Origin: G963663365 sp963663365
GTDB lineage: Bacteria; Hinthialibacterota; Hinthialibacteria; Hinthialibacterales; G963663365
Direction of reading: 5' to 3'
Assembly: GCA_963663365.2 (NCBI GenBank)
Contig: CAXXIH010000004.1
Coordinates: forward strand, 744,001-808,000
Length of the DNA: 64,000 bases
In this document: positions 16,736 through 25,450 of the stretch, in pieces
Layout: each line of letters starts with the position of its first letter
Position numbering within the stretch: position 1 is the first letter of the stretch
The notes under the pieces: model-generated
Database searches by the model: none
What the model was told of the DNA's origin: nothing
The model's input: the letters and a program-made list of their open reading frames with translations, nothing else
Made by a program: the position numbers and the translations under genes

Positions 16736-17125
16736 CGGGTTACGCCTTTCGGTGGAACGATAGACCACTTTGCCCCGTTTTTCCAAACACCTTCCTGAGA
16801 CACGAGGCTCCCTGTGTGTGGAGCCCCGTGTCCTTGAAGGAATTGAGCCACTCGCCCCCGAAGTCATTCCTCGGGAGCGAGCCGCTCAACCGTTGCGGTA
16901 TCAACGATTGGATTTGCTCTTCCGGCTGCTTTTATGAACCGCTGCAACCGTCTTGTTTTTGTCTGCAATCAAACAGGCAATAAAATGACGCGTTCGCCTT
17001 TGAATTCTACTACGCAGCCAAGGCCATCAAGATTCAGCCAATTATAAAAAGTGGGAATTTACAAACTTCTCTCAATGCGTTTGGGGAAGATATTGCCGTA
17101 AGACGAAACAACACGGTTTCGGCGC
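16736..17125 (-). promoter_or_regulatory. Long leader/intergenic region upstream of purM with two strong hairpins
   Basis: This 390-base gap separates the pseudopilin stop from the purM start on the same strand. Hairpin one (16800-16831) pairs ACACG.GGCTCC with GGAGCC.CGTGT. Hairpin two (16845-16886) pairs GAGC..CTCGC.CCCGA with TCGGG.GCGAG..GCTC. They may end the pseudopilin transcript or belong to the purM leader. I do not recognise a purine riboswitch or a T-tract. The part at 16890-17125 shows no gene. Confidence 0.45.
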
Positions 17126-17671
17126 TTACGGACCGTACACAATAATATCGCCGGTGCTTTTAAGCCCATTGCTGGCGTCGTATTGGAACATCATATACGT
17201 GCCTCCGGTGTAACCCTCTTTGCGGTCCGGACCCACACTCCATAGGAAATAATGGGCTCCCCCTTCATACAACTTTTTAAAGTAAGCGCCGGCGCTGCCC
17301 CCGCAATAGCCCGGTTCTTCCGCACAATTTTGATAGGTATAAAACCCGCCGTGCAATTCAATCGAGGGATCGTTTACATCGAATTTATTCGCGAATGGAT
17401 CCCTGGGTATCGAGGCCATATAGGCAATGGGTGAGGTTAGTGGAGCCAGTTCGTTGAAGTAATTAAAAGCGTCTTTGCGGCGCAGGTACGTATTATTATC
17501 CAGACGGTACATCTCTAGGGCCGTCTTGAGCGATCGTAAATCCGACTGCGCGCGCGATACCATCGCCCGGGTTTGAGCGTTCAGAAAATTAGGAACGGCG
17601 ATTGCCGCCAGAATGCCGATAATGGCCACAACAATTAAAAGCTCAATGAGTGTAAAACCTTGCTTATGCAT
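17126..17671 (-). CDS. Type IV pilin-like pseudopilin (GFTLIE class)
   Basis: A 181-residue exported pseudopilin. ATG 17671 gives the compact leader MHKQG before FTLIELLIVVAIIGILAAIA, then NFLNAQTRAMVSRAQSDL. AGAGGA lies about 9 bases upstream. The upstream in-frame extension to 17863 has no pilin features and overlaps the divergent promoter. The C-terminal part has GPDRKEGYTGG and ends GDIIVYGP, similar to the other two pseudopilins. It is divergent from the exported dehydrogenase gene at 17829. Confidence 0.88.
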   Translation of the reverse strand: MHKQGFTLIELLIVVAIIGILAAIAVPNFLNAQTRAMVSRAQSDLRSLKTALEMYRLDNNTYLRRKDAFNYFNELAPLTSPIAYMASIPRDPFANKFDVNDPSIELHGGFYTYQNCAEEPGYCGGSAGAYFKKLYEGGAHYFLWSVGPDRKEGYTGGTYMMFQYDASNGLKSTGDIIVYGP

Positions 17672-17828
17672 ATGAATTCGTCCTCTCCCAAAACCTGCCG
17701 TATTGATGGCTCTGCTCTGCGAAACAATACAACGAGTTTCACGAGCATGTCCACAGGATTGGGGAAACATCTTTGGGTCGCCCGGTCTGCACACTGCTGG
17801 TACATTAGCAGCCATGAGGAGATTGATT

Positions 17829-19049
17829 ATGACCACAGATCGACGTTCTTTTTTGCATAGCACGGCTCTGGCCGCATCTGCCCTTTGGGTTCAAAGCAAT
17901 CTGGCTTCGGCCGCTGACAACAAGAAATACAAGGCCTGTATTATCGGCGACAGCCGCCCGGATGGCGATTTCCATGTCGGATATGGGCATCGGTTGGATG
18001 CCGTTTTTGCCAATCGCAAAGATACGGTTTTGACAGCCGTATCCGATCCGGTGGAAGAAACCCGGGAAAGGGCCATGGAGCAATTCGATTTGGATAAAGG
18101 CTATGCCGACTACCAAGAAATGCTCGAAAAAGAAAAGCCGGATCTAGTCTCAATCGGCACACGCCGTCCGGCGCGTCACCGCGAATTGTGCCTGGCTGCT
18201 CTTCAAGCGGGAGCTCATATCTTTGTCGAAAAACCATTCGCCGACACGCTTGAAGCGGCTGATGAGATCATCGCCGCCGCTGAAAAGAACAATCTCAAGA
18301 TCGCCGTGGCCCACCAAATGCGCCCCCATCCCTCAATTCAGCACGTTAAAAAATGCCTCCAGGATTGGCTAATCGGCGAGCTGGTCGAAATCCGCAGCCG
18401 GGGCAAAGAGGACCATCGCGCGGGCGGTGAAGATCTAATGGTCTTGGGTACCCATAACTTCGATATGATTCAGTTTTTTGTGGGCCAACCTCAGTGGTGT
18501 ATGGCCTCGGTTCTTCAAGATGGACGCCCCATTATTCCTGCCGATGTCCATGAAGTCGAAGAAGAACTCGGCCCCATCGCCGGGAACGATATCTCAGCCA
18601 TGTATGGCCTCGAATCCGGTGTAACCGCCTATTTCGGATCAAAGAAAACAGCCGATGGCAACCAAGGCCGGTGGGGAATGGATCTCTATGGCACCAAGGG
18701 AATTATTTCCATCCGTATGAATCAAAAACCCCACGTGGCCTATTTTAACGGCCCTTCGTGGGCTCCTATGGCCGATGGGCAAAAGCAAACGGGCGAATGG
18801 CTCCCGCTTCCCGATGATCCCGGAAAAGACATGCCCGGCGGATTGGAGGCCTTAATTGCCAACAACAGCCTGATTACGGACGATTTAATCGCTGCTATCG
18901 AAGAAGGCCGAAGGCCGAAAGTCGGTGGCCATGAAGCACGAACCGCTCTTGAAATGATTCTGGCAGCCTATGCATCCCAAATCGCCGGAGCCAAAGTGGA
19001 TCTGCCGCTTAAAGACAGACGTCATCCGTTGGCCGTGTTCGCATCCTAA
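17829..19049 (+). CDS. Exported Gfo/Idh/MocA-family oxidoreductase (Tat signal)
   Basis: A 406-residue dehydrogenase-family protein. ATG 17829 follows GAGGAG at good spacing and starts a twin-arginine signal, MTTDRRSFLHSTALAAS, with the cleavage region near ASAAD. The mature part has the Rossmann start and the EKP motif as VEKPFADTLEAA. A HQMRPHPSIQ stretch replaces the usual substrate-loop sequence. The C-terminal domain includes GTHNFDMIQFFVG. Export by Tat fits a protein folded with its NAD(P) cofactor, as known for Gfo. The frame upstream to 17703 lacks a signal and is not used. Confidence 0.88.
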   Translation: MTTDRRSFLHSTALAASALWVQSNLASAADNKKYKACIIGDSRPDGDFHVGYGHRLDAVFANRKDTVLTAVSDPVEETRERAMEQFDLDKGYADYQEMLEKEKPDLVSIGTRRPARHRELCLAALQAGAHIFVEKPFADTLEAADEIIAAAEKNNLKIAVAHQMRPHPSIQHVKKCLQDWLIGELVEIRSRGKEDHRAGGEDLMVLGTHNFDMIQFFVGQPQWCMASVLQDGRPIIPADVHEVEEELGPIAGNDISAMYGLESGVTAYFGSKKTADGNQGRWGMDLYGTKGIISIRMNQKPHVAYFNGPSWAPMADGQKQTGEWLPLPDDPGKDMPGGLEALIANNSLITDDLIAAIEEGRRPKVGGHEARTALEMILAAYASQIAGAKVDLPLKDRRHPLAVFAS

Positions 19050-19069
19050 AACCTGTTGGTGTAGGAATT

Positions 19070-20143
19070 TTGAAATCTTGGCTGCCCCGGTTCTCGCCGA
19101 TTTTGAAGCCGTATCATCTGGTGATGCGGATACGCAGAGATGCGTATCGCTCCGGCTGGCTTTCGGGAACGTTTTTTCAAAAGCCGGTTTTATCGGTAGG
19201 CAACATTGCTTGGGGCGGAACCGGCAAAACCCCATTGGTTGTCAATCTAGCTGAAAAACTCGCCAAACGGCAGCTCCGCCCTGTGATCGTTTCACGGGGG
19301 TATGGACGGCTCGACCGCATCAATGGACCTTTGCATGTCACCCGCGAGCATGTGGCCGGCCTGGATGCTGAGCGTATCGGCGATGAGGCCATTGAATACG
19401 GTATGGACTCCTATCGCTGGTCTTCAGAATCCGATAGTACCGGCGTTGTCATCTCTTCGGATCGTGAAGGCGGCGTACGTTATGCTTTTTATGAGCTTGG
19501 GGCCGATGCAGTTGTACTGGATGATGGCTTCCAGCACCGGGCTATTCAAAGAAACCTGGATCTCGTGGTATTAGATGCAACCCGGCCTTGGGCCGGTGGC
19601 TTTTTACGCGAATCGCCTCGAACCGTGCGGGATGCTGAACTTGTTGCCCTATCCCGTGTGGATGTTGTTTCTACGGCCGATTTGAAATCAATTGAAAAAC
19701 AAATCCGCAAATATGGTTATGAGGGCCCCATTTTACATGGATGCCATGAGCCCGAAGCAATCCTGGAAATCGGCGCAGACTCGTTTGGCGAGCCTTCTCC
19801 CAAACGAGTCCGTGGAAAGAATGCTCTTCTGGTCACGGCCGTTGCCAATCCGGATGGCGTCAAGCGCACCATGGAGAGCCAAGGCGTTACCATTCAAGAC
19901 ATTATGCGTTGGCCGGATCACCACCATTATTATATGGTCGATGTAATGCGTATTGTTGCCTTTGCCAAAGAATGTGGCGTCGATACCGTTATCACAACCC
20001 GGAAGGATGCCGTAAAGCTGGCTCCGTTTATCCGTCAGGATAACCGGGGTTTGGCCTGGCTGGCCTTGCAGGTCGGCTGGCGCTGGATTCAGGGTGAAGA
20101 TGTCATCGACGGGTATTTAGAAAAATTACTTCCCATACAATGA
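19070..20143 (+). CDS. lpxK: Tetraacyldisaccharide 4'-kinase
   Basis: Inner-membrane-associated kinase that phosphorylates the lipid A disaccharide at the 4' position. The TTG at 19070 is taken as start: AGGA lies just upstream and it yields the usual N-terminal amphipathic part (SPILKPYHLVMRIRRDAY). The Walker A stretch is VGNIAWGGTGKTP near residue 48, followed by IVSRGYGR and the LDDGFQHR motif, which is diagnostic of LpxK. DATRPWAGG and the HHHYYMVD stretch follow. The 357-residue length is normal. Its stop overlaps the next start (ATGA). It is strong evidence for an outer membrane. Confidence 0.95.
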   Translation: MKSWLPRFSPILKPYHLVMRIRRDAYRSGWLSGTFFQKPVLSVGNIAWGGTGKTPLVVNLAEKLAKRQLRPVIVSRGYGRLDRINGPLHVTREHVAGLDAERIGDEAIEYGMDSYRWSSESDSTGVVISSDREGGVRYAFYELGADAVVLDDGFQHRAIQRNLDLVVLDATRPWAGGFLRESPRTVRDAELVALSRVDVVSTADLKSIEKQIRKYGYEGPILHGCHEPEAILEIGADSFGEPSPKRVRGKNALLVTAVANPDGVKRTMESQGVTIQDIMRWPDHHHYYMVDVMRIVAFAKECGVDTVITTRKDAVKLAPFIRQDNRGLAWLALQVGWRWIQGEDVIDGYLEKLLPIQ

Positions 20144-21066
20144 AAATGATCCGGTCTCCATATTCCATCAATTTGTTTATGTCGTTGCTTATAGCCCTTT
20201 TTGTTTGCATGGGCCCGGGAGCCGCTTGTCTTTGGGCTGCGGATTCTCCCCCATCGCCTCAGGTGATTATAAATCCGAGGGGTTACAACCAGCTGAAATT
20301 CGAACCGGTCGCTTTTCAAACAATCGATTCCGTCACAATTGCCGGAACGTGGATCAATCCTCCTGTTGCCGATCAGACAGGTAACCAATCGAACGGCAAA
20401 AAGAATCCGGTCGTGTTATTTCTTCCAATGTTGGGCGAAACCGAGCTCTCTTTCCGCGATATGGCCGCTTTTCTGGCTCATGATGGTTGGTCGTCACTTA
20501 GCATCAATCTTCGCGGTCATGGCAAAAGCACATTGCAGGGCATACGTAGATTGGATTGGAAGCAGTTCCGGCCTGGCGCCGATTTCGAGGCAATAAACAA
20601 AGATGTAGAAGCGGCGCTCGGCTATGTGATCGGACGTCCTGAGGCGGATCCTTCGTTTCTCGTAATTGTCGGAGCGGGTGTCGGTGCAAATGCAGCGATT
20701 CATGGTGTCCGATCGTTCCAAAACGGTCCTAGTGCGGGAAAACTGAAAATACGGGCCATGGTTCTTCTATCGCCGGGTCATGGGTATCGCGGTGTACCCT
20801 GCAAATATGCGGATATTGCCGGACTCGGCGCAATACCGATTTTTTTCTGCGCAAGTTTCGATGACAAACTCAGCTACGATACCGTGCAATCTTTCCGGCC
20901 TTTAGAAACGCTCAATCGGGGCCTGACCTTCCATTTCCTCGAAAAGGCCGGTCATGGCACCACGATGTTTACAAAGAATTCGTACCTGCAACAACAAATT
21001 ATTGACTGGCTCAATACGAAAATAAAAGCCAAAGACACCGATCCCCAAGAAAAACAAAACCAATAA
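20140..21066 (+). CDS. Exported alpha/beta-hydrolase-fold protein lacking the nucleophile serine
   Basis: A 308-residue protein with an N-terminal signal (NLFMSLLIALFVCMG...AAD). The fold is readable from NPVVLFLPMLGETEL, the strand SINLRGHGKS, the nucleophile elbow region and GHGTTMF with the expected His. At the elbow, where G-x-S-x-G is expected, the sequence is VGAGVGAN, so the Ser position is Gly. SFDDKLSYD supplies a possible acid. It may be a non-catalytic relative or use another residue. It is translationally coupled to lpxK by a four-base overlap, so a role at the cell envelope is plausible. Confidence 0.7.
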   Translation: MKMIRSPYSINLFMSLLIALFVCMGPGAACLWAADSPPSPQVIINPRGYNQLKFEPVAFQTIDSVTIAGTWINPPVADQTGNQSNGKKNPVVLFLPMLGETELSFRDMAAFLAHDGWSSLSINLRGHGKSTLQGIRRLDWKQFRPGADFEAINKDVEAALGYVIGRPEADPSFLVIVGAGVGANAAIHGVRSFQNGPSAGKLKIRAMVLLSPGHGYRGVPCKYADIAGLGAIPIFFCASFDDKLSYDTVQSFRPLETLNRGLTFHFLEKAGHGTTMFTKNSYLQQQIIDWLNTKIKAKDTDPQEKQNQ

Positions 21067-21470
21067 CCCATCCCCTCACCTACACCAAACACCATAGGTG
21101 CGCGGCAAATCTGCTTTCACCGCTCCACTCTCCACTTTCTCCTTTCTCGCCGCCCACGGCGGCGCGCAGGGTGCCTCCCAATTACATCCCTCACCCATAC
21201 TTCGAAATCGTGGGCCGGTAGGCTTCATGTCAACGGCGGTCACGCCGCGTGGGCCGTTAGGCGTCAGGTCCTGCGCCGGTCACGGGCCGGGAGGGCGAAT
21301 CTCCTGATGAGCCGCTACTCATCCTAAGCTAAACATGTATCTCTACCGGGTGGCCCAGACACGCGCAAGCGCGTCTGGGTGCGTAAGCACAAGAGGCGGC
21401 AGCAATTTTCGCTAATCGTATAACCTCCCTCGCCATCCACGATCTCTCTTTATGGAACACGCCAATCCCA
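21066..21470 (+). repeat. Dispersed mosaic repeat, complete-looking copy
   Basis: Modules in order are: ACCAAACACCATAGGTGCG (first part of the triple-hairpin element), CTCTCCACTTTCTC, a GCCGCCCACGGCGGC hairpin, GCAGGGTGCCTCCCAA, TTCGAAATCGTGGGCC, CAACGGCGGTCACGCCG hairpin, GGGCCGTTAGGCGTCAGG, CTCCTGATGAGCCGCT, CTAAGCTAAACATGTATCT, the CCCAGAC...GTCTGGG hairpin (21354-21379), GCACAAGAGGCGG and GCCATCCACGATCTC. This is the clearest ordered copy in the window and is a good reference for the family. No ORF in it is credible. Confidence 0.85.
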
Positions 21471-22220
21471 TCATAAATGCAGGGGAGCTTTACGCGAAAA
21501 CAAAATGGCCCGCTTCCCGTCTCTTTCTTCGGACGCATAGCCGACTTTTCCCTCGGCCATGGCTTGGAGTTGCGCATCCCATGATCCAATTTCGATAGAT
21601 AAAGGCTCCCCGGCCGGGTGAAACAATGGCTCATAAAGATTCCGATGAAAGATATACCGTAACTTCCCTCCGTATTTTTCTTTAAGCCCGCGTACCACCA
21701 TTCCTAAAGAGAATAAAACCGGAACACTACGCTGATTGAATGGCCAAGCCGTGGCGCAGACATGTTTAAACTTCATTTTCTGGACAGTGTAGATCGCGTG
21801 CCGGTTCATTTTTAACGCCAGGTTGTTTCCCCGGTACGATGGATGGACCACGCCCGATTCCAGATGTGCAACCGACATTAGTTCTGGGGCCGGCAAATGT
21901 AGATCGTTACCGAGATTTTCAGGATTCTCTCCGGGAAAATAAATAAGCACATAACCTGCCAGTTCGCCGCCAACGCATGTGCCGACAATACGGCCCTCGG
22001 TGGTCAAAGCCGCCATAATCCGTTCGCGGCTGCATGCGGCAAACAAATTCGGTTCGGAAATACACGCAATGACTTCTTTTTGAAGGGCTTCGACTTGGTC
22101 AAGATAGCTCTCATCCAATAGACGGATGCAGTATTCACGGTCTTGTACTTTATTGTCCGCGTGGTGTTCCAGGTTTCCTTTTTCTAAAGAACATGGAATA
22201 TCCGATTCTGAAACATTCAT
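21471..22220 (-). CDS. GNAT-family N-acetyltransferase
   Basis: Predicted acyltransferase of 249 residues. GNAT landmarks are the strand and acetyl-CoA turn HLESGVVHPSYRGNNLALKMN (Q/R-x-x-G-x-G/A form as YRGNNLA) and the later VCATAWPFNQRSVPVLFSLGM strand-helix. The N-terminal CIRLLDESYLDQVEALQ matches the usual first strand and helix. ATG 22220 (MNVSESD) is used because sequence upstream to 22328 is Arg/Phe-rich and not GNAT-like. The substrate is unknown. It lies 108 bases after the hybrid kinase on the same strand. Confidence 0.8.
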   Translation of the reverse strand: MNVSESDIPCSLEKGNLEHHADNKVQDREYCIRLLDESYLDQVEALQKEVIACISEPNLFAACSRERIMAALTTEGRIVGTCVGGELAGYVLIYFPGENPENLGNDLHLPAPELMSVAHLESGVVHPSYRGNNLALKMNRHAIYTVQKMKFKHVCATAWPFNQRSVPVLFSLGMVVRGLKEKYGGKLRYIFHRNLYEPLFHPAGEPLSIEIGSWDAQLQAMAEGKVGYASEERDGKRAILFSRKAPLHL

Positions 22221-22328
22221 CGCCTTATCTCTATACGTATGGATGGCACATACATTAAATCGCAGCAAAAAACGATAGCGCCTAAATGGAACTTGACTAA
22301 AATAGGGCCAAGAAATACAAAACCGCAC

Positions 22329-24338
22329 TCACGCCGGCGTGTCAAGCACTTCACGTATTTTCCACAAAAGTGCGTCGAGTTCGTAGGGTTTTTGTATCAA
22401 TTTGAATTCCTCTTTGACTGTCGAACCCGAACGGACGACATTCGGGCTGTATCCGCTACAGAACAAAACAGGCAACTCCGGCTGTTTGGCTTTGATACGA
22501 TGTGATAAGGCGCGTCCGCCCAGTTTGGGCATTACTACATCCAACAGCGCAAGATCAATTCGTTCGTGATTCTCGTTGAAAAGATGCAGCGCCTCTTCCC
22601 CATCTTTTGCGGCTAGTACCGTATAACCGTTTTCAGTCAAGAATTCGGTGGTCAAGTCCCGGACAACTTCCTCATCTTCTGCGAGCAAAATCGTCTCCGT
22701 GCCGCCGGGGGCCGGCTCGTTATCTTCTTCAACAGCAGGGGATGAAGACCCCTCTACCGCAGGCAAATAAATATTAAATGTTGTTCCTTTGCCTTGATGG
22801 CTATAGACATCAATCATACCGTCATGCTGTTTGACGATGCCATAAACCAGTGAGAGCCCCAATCCGGTTCCGTCTCCTACATCCTTGGTCGTAAAGAAAG
22901 GTTCGTAGATACGTTCAATCACATCCGGGGACATACCCAATCCATTATCGCTGACCGACAAAAGTACGAATTTGCCTTCACGCGCCCAACTGCGGATTTT
23001 GCAGAAATTCTCGTCTATTTCCACATTACGGGTTTCGATAATTAATTGTCCACCGGATGGCATCGCATCTCGGGCATTGACCGCGAGGTTCATAATTACC
23101 TGCTCGATCATGCCCCGGTCCGCGTTGACATTCAAAATCGGTGAGGCCGCAATCAGCTGCAATTCAATATCTTCACCGATGACACGCTCCAGCATGCGAA
23201 TCATCTCTTCGACAACCTGATTCAGATTCAAATCGGTTAGCTGAAGAACCTGACGGCGGCTGAAAGCCAGAAGTTGTTGGGTTAAGTCGGCGGCACGTTC
23301 GGCGGTTTTAAGCACTTGCTCCATATGCCTTGCCCGCCGGTCTTTTTTATCAAGACCGGCCAGACTCATTTGCGTATACCCCAAAATCGCCTGCAACAGA
23401 TTGTTGAAATCGTGCGCCACACCACCGGCCAGCTGCCCGACCGCTTCCATCTTTTGCGCTTGGCGCAGCTGGGCCTCCAAGGCGACCTTTTGCGTAACAT
23501 CGTGTTTAACAGCGACAAAGTTGATAATCTGCCCGGAACTGTCACGGACAGGAGAAATCGTGACATCTTCTTCGATCAAGGCGCCGTCTTTGCATTTATT
23601 GATTAAATGCCCGTTCCACACACCGCCCCCGCTTATGGTTTCCCACATCTCACGGTAAAAGGCGGTATCGTGTTTCCCGCTTTTGATAATACGCGGATTT
23701 TTGCCGATCACTTCTTCCCGTGAATACCCCGTAATTCGCTCAAAAGCCGGATTCACGAACTCAATCTTGCCGTTTGTGTCCGTGACGATGATCGATTCAG
23801 TGGCCTGCTCCAGGGCTGTTGCCAGACGGGCTCGGGCTTTTTCGGAACGGTTCAGTTCGGTGACATCCAATCCCACAAGGACCGCCTCATCACCCTTACG
23901 GAATTTCTGGCCCACAATCAGAAAATTATGCTCTTTGCCTTTGATTGATGCGGTCGTGACCGTGCTGGCTTTGTAAGAAGACATTGCAAAAAAATCTTCT
24001 ACAAATTGGCAGAATTGAGGATCGCTGCCCACAAAACCAACCGCTTTGCCCGAAACTTGCTCTGAGGGCATCCCCAAAACATCACTTAAATACTTATTAA
24101 TACCTCGATATTTCAGATCCGAAGCGATCCAGGAAACACAGACCGGGATGGCATCCATCACCGCCTGCAAGCGTCCTCGCGTGTCTTGGAGCTGCTCATC
24201 GACACCGAGCCGCTCCTCAAGATGTTTATACTTTTCAACTTGCGAGCGGAGTTCTTGAAGTTCGGCGATTAGCTCTTCTTTGCCTTTTATTGAATCATCT
24301 ACAACGCCTTGATCTTTCTCTGCTTGCGCATCATGCAT
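22329..24338 (-). CDS. Hybrid sensor histidine kinase with two PAS domains and C-terminal receiver
   Basis: A 669-residue soluble signalling protein with no clear membrane helix. An N-terminal coiled coil (about 18-55) is followed by PAS1 (about 58-170) and PAS2 (about 180-300, TDTNGKIEFVNPAFERITGY). HisKA has GGVAHDFNNLLQAI near residue 306, with His as the phospho-acceptor. HATPase_c has N box NLAVNARDAMP, G1 SDNGLGMSP and G2 GTGLGLSL. The receiver (about 560-665) has LLAEDEEVV, LALLDVVMP with phospho-Asp, and a Lys in IQKPYE. The signal is unknown; PAS2 is of the type that may hold a small ligand or redox group. The GNAT gene follows. Confidence 0.95.
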   Translation of the reverse strand: MHDAQAEKDQGVVDDSIKGKEELIAELQELRSQVEKYKHLEERLGVDEQLQDTRGRLQAVMDAIPVCVSWIASDLKYRGINKYLSDVLGMPSEQVSGKAVGFVGSDPQFCQFVEDFFAMSSYKASTVTTASIKGKEHNFLIVGQKFRKGDEAVLVGLDVTELNRSEKARARLATALEQATESIIVTDTNGKIEFVNPAFERITGYSREEVIGKNPRIIKSGKHDTAFYREMWETISGGGVWNGHLINKCKDGALIEEDVTISPVRDSSGQIINFVAVKHDVTQKVALEAQLRQAQKMEAVGQLAGGVAHDFNNLLQAILGYTQMSLAGLDKKDRRARHMEQVLKTAERAADLTQQLLAFSRRQVLQLTDLNLNQVVEEMIRMLERVIGEDIELQLIAASPILNVNADRGMIEQVIMNLAVNARDAMPSGGQLIIETRNVEIDENFCKIRSWAREGKFVLLSVSDNGLGMSPDVIERIYEPFFTTKDVGDGTGLGLSLVYGIVKQHDGMIDVYSHQGKGTTFNIYLPAVEGSSSPAVEEDNEPAPGGTETILLAEDEEVVRDLTTEFLTENGYTVLAAKDGEEALHLFNENHERIDLALLDVVMPKLGGRALSHRIKAKQPELPVLFCSGYSPNVVRSGSTVKEEFKLIQKPYELDALLWKIREVLDTPA

Positions 24339-24847
24339 CGATCAATCTCCCGCACCCATAGGCCCCTTTCGCAGGCCGCACAAATCCCCGTTATGCTGCA
24401 ATTGAAATGTTTCGGCGCCAAATCGTTGGTCACAAAATGCCGTCAAAGTTCAACTGGGCGGCTGTCTTTCCGCAATTGTAGCATGAGGTCTTACCCATCC
24501 ACATAGGGGAGTCAGCTCAATCGAATTGGGGGCTTAATCCGCGATGCCAAAGAATGTGACACCGCCGCCTAGTCTTATGGCCATAGGCAAAATGAGCTAC
24601 CTTTAGCGATTAGCAATTGTTGATATCGCTTGGTCTCCGGCTTATCACAGAAATAGAGGGAGAATTGGCTGAAAATTATGTCTTGGCGGGATTCGAATTG
24701 AGGCATATTCAAATTGAATTAGTTTGAACCTAACCAACAATTTTCGAAATCCTGTAGTTATTTTTACCATAGGCTTCAAAGGCAAAGGCCCGGACGCCAA
24801 AAATCTTTTGGGCCACAAATGCACCGGATAGAAACATACGCTCGAGC
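24339..24847. other. Intergenic region, no feature recognised
   Basis: A 509-base gap between the hybrid kinase start and the msrB stop, both on the minus strand. I see no repeat module, tRNA, terminator or credible ORF here. It probably holds the kinase promoter. Confidence 0.5.
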
Positions 24848-25246
24848 TTAGGTGCGTGCTTCAAGTTTGAGCGAAACTGAATTCATACAGTAACGTTTTC
24901 CCGTCGGCTGCGGGCCGTCATCGAAGACATGGCCCAAATGCGCATCGCATGCGCCGCACAAAACCTCGACGCGTTGCATACCCAAAGAATAATCTTCTTC
25001 AGTAACTACAGATTCAGGTGAAACCGGTTCATAGAAACTCGGCCACCCTGTTCCCGAATCGTATTTCGTCTCTGAATCGAATAGCGGATTGCCGCAACAA
25101 GCGCAGTTGTAGATACCACTGTCTTTGCAGTCGTAGTATTTTCCGGTAAATGCACGTTCCGTACCTTTATTTCGGCAGACTTCAAATTGTTCAGGACTGA
25201 GCTGGGCTTTCCATTCTTCATCGGTCTTGACAATTCGTTTGACCAT
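24848..25246 (-). CDS. msrB: Peptide-methionine (R)-S-oxide reductase
   Basis: Repairs methionine-R-sulfoxide in oxidised proteins using thioredoxin-type reductants. The 132 residues are a single MsrB domain. It has the two zinc-binding CxxC pairs (CACCGNP and CGACDAH), the GTGWPSF motif, HLGHVFDDGP and the catalytic Cys in RYCMNSVSL near residue 120. The missing signal peptide indicates a cytoplasmic enzyme. Start ATG 25246. Confidence 0.97.
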   Translation of the reverse strand: MVKRIVKTDEEWKAQLSPEQFEVCRNKGTERAFTGKYYDCKDSGIYNCACCGNPLFDSETKYDSGTGWPSFYEPVSPESVVTEEDYSLGMQRVEVLCGACDAHLGHVFDDGPQPTGKRYCMNSVSLKLEART

Positions 25247-25450
25247 TTTGTGGCTCCATGATCTTTTTATTCTCCGTGAAAATGTGGATCACGGTGAATT
25301 ACGATTCATACTAGAATATGGCAAAGGTACACCAACAGCGAATGGTTGTCCTGACATTCCGGTTCTTTTTTCACTCCACGGGGATATGCTCGCGGAGTGC
25401 TGATGATATTTCTGAGCAATTGAAATAACCTATTCGGAGTTTTTTACGTC

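Noticed and set aside
16736..16867. N-terminal extension of purM to 16867
   Set aside because: The extra residues are Arg-rich, unlike any PurM, and coincide with the hairpins of the leader. ATG 16735 gives the normal length.
24680..24700. GGGATTCGAATTGAGG resembling a tRNA T-loop
   Set aside because: It has no matching cloverleaf on either side.
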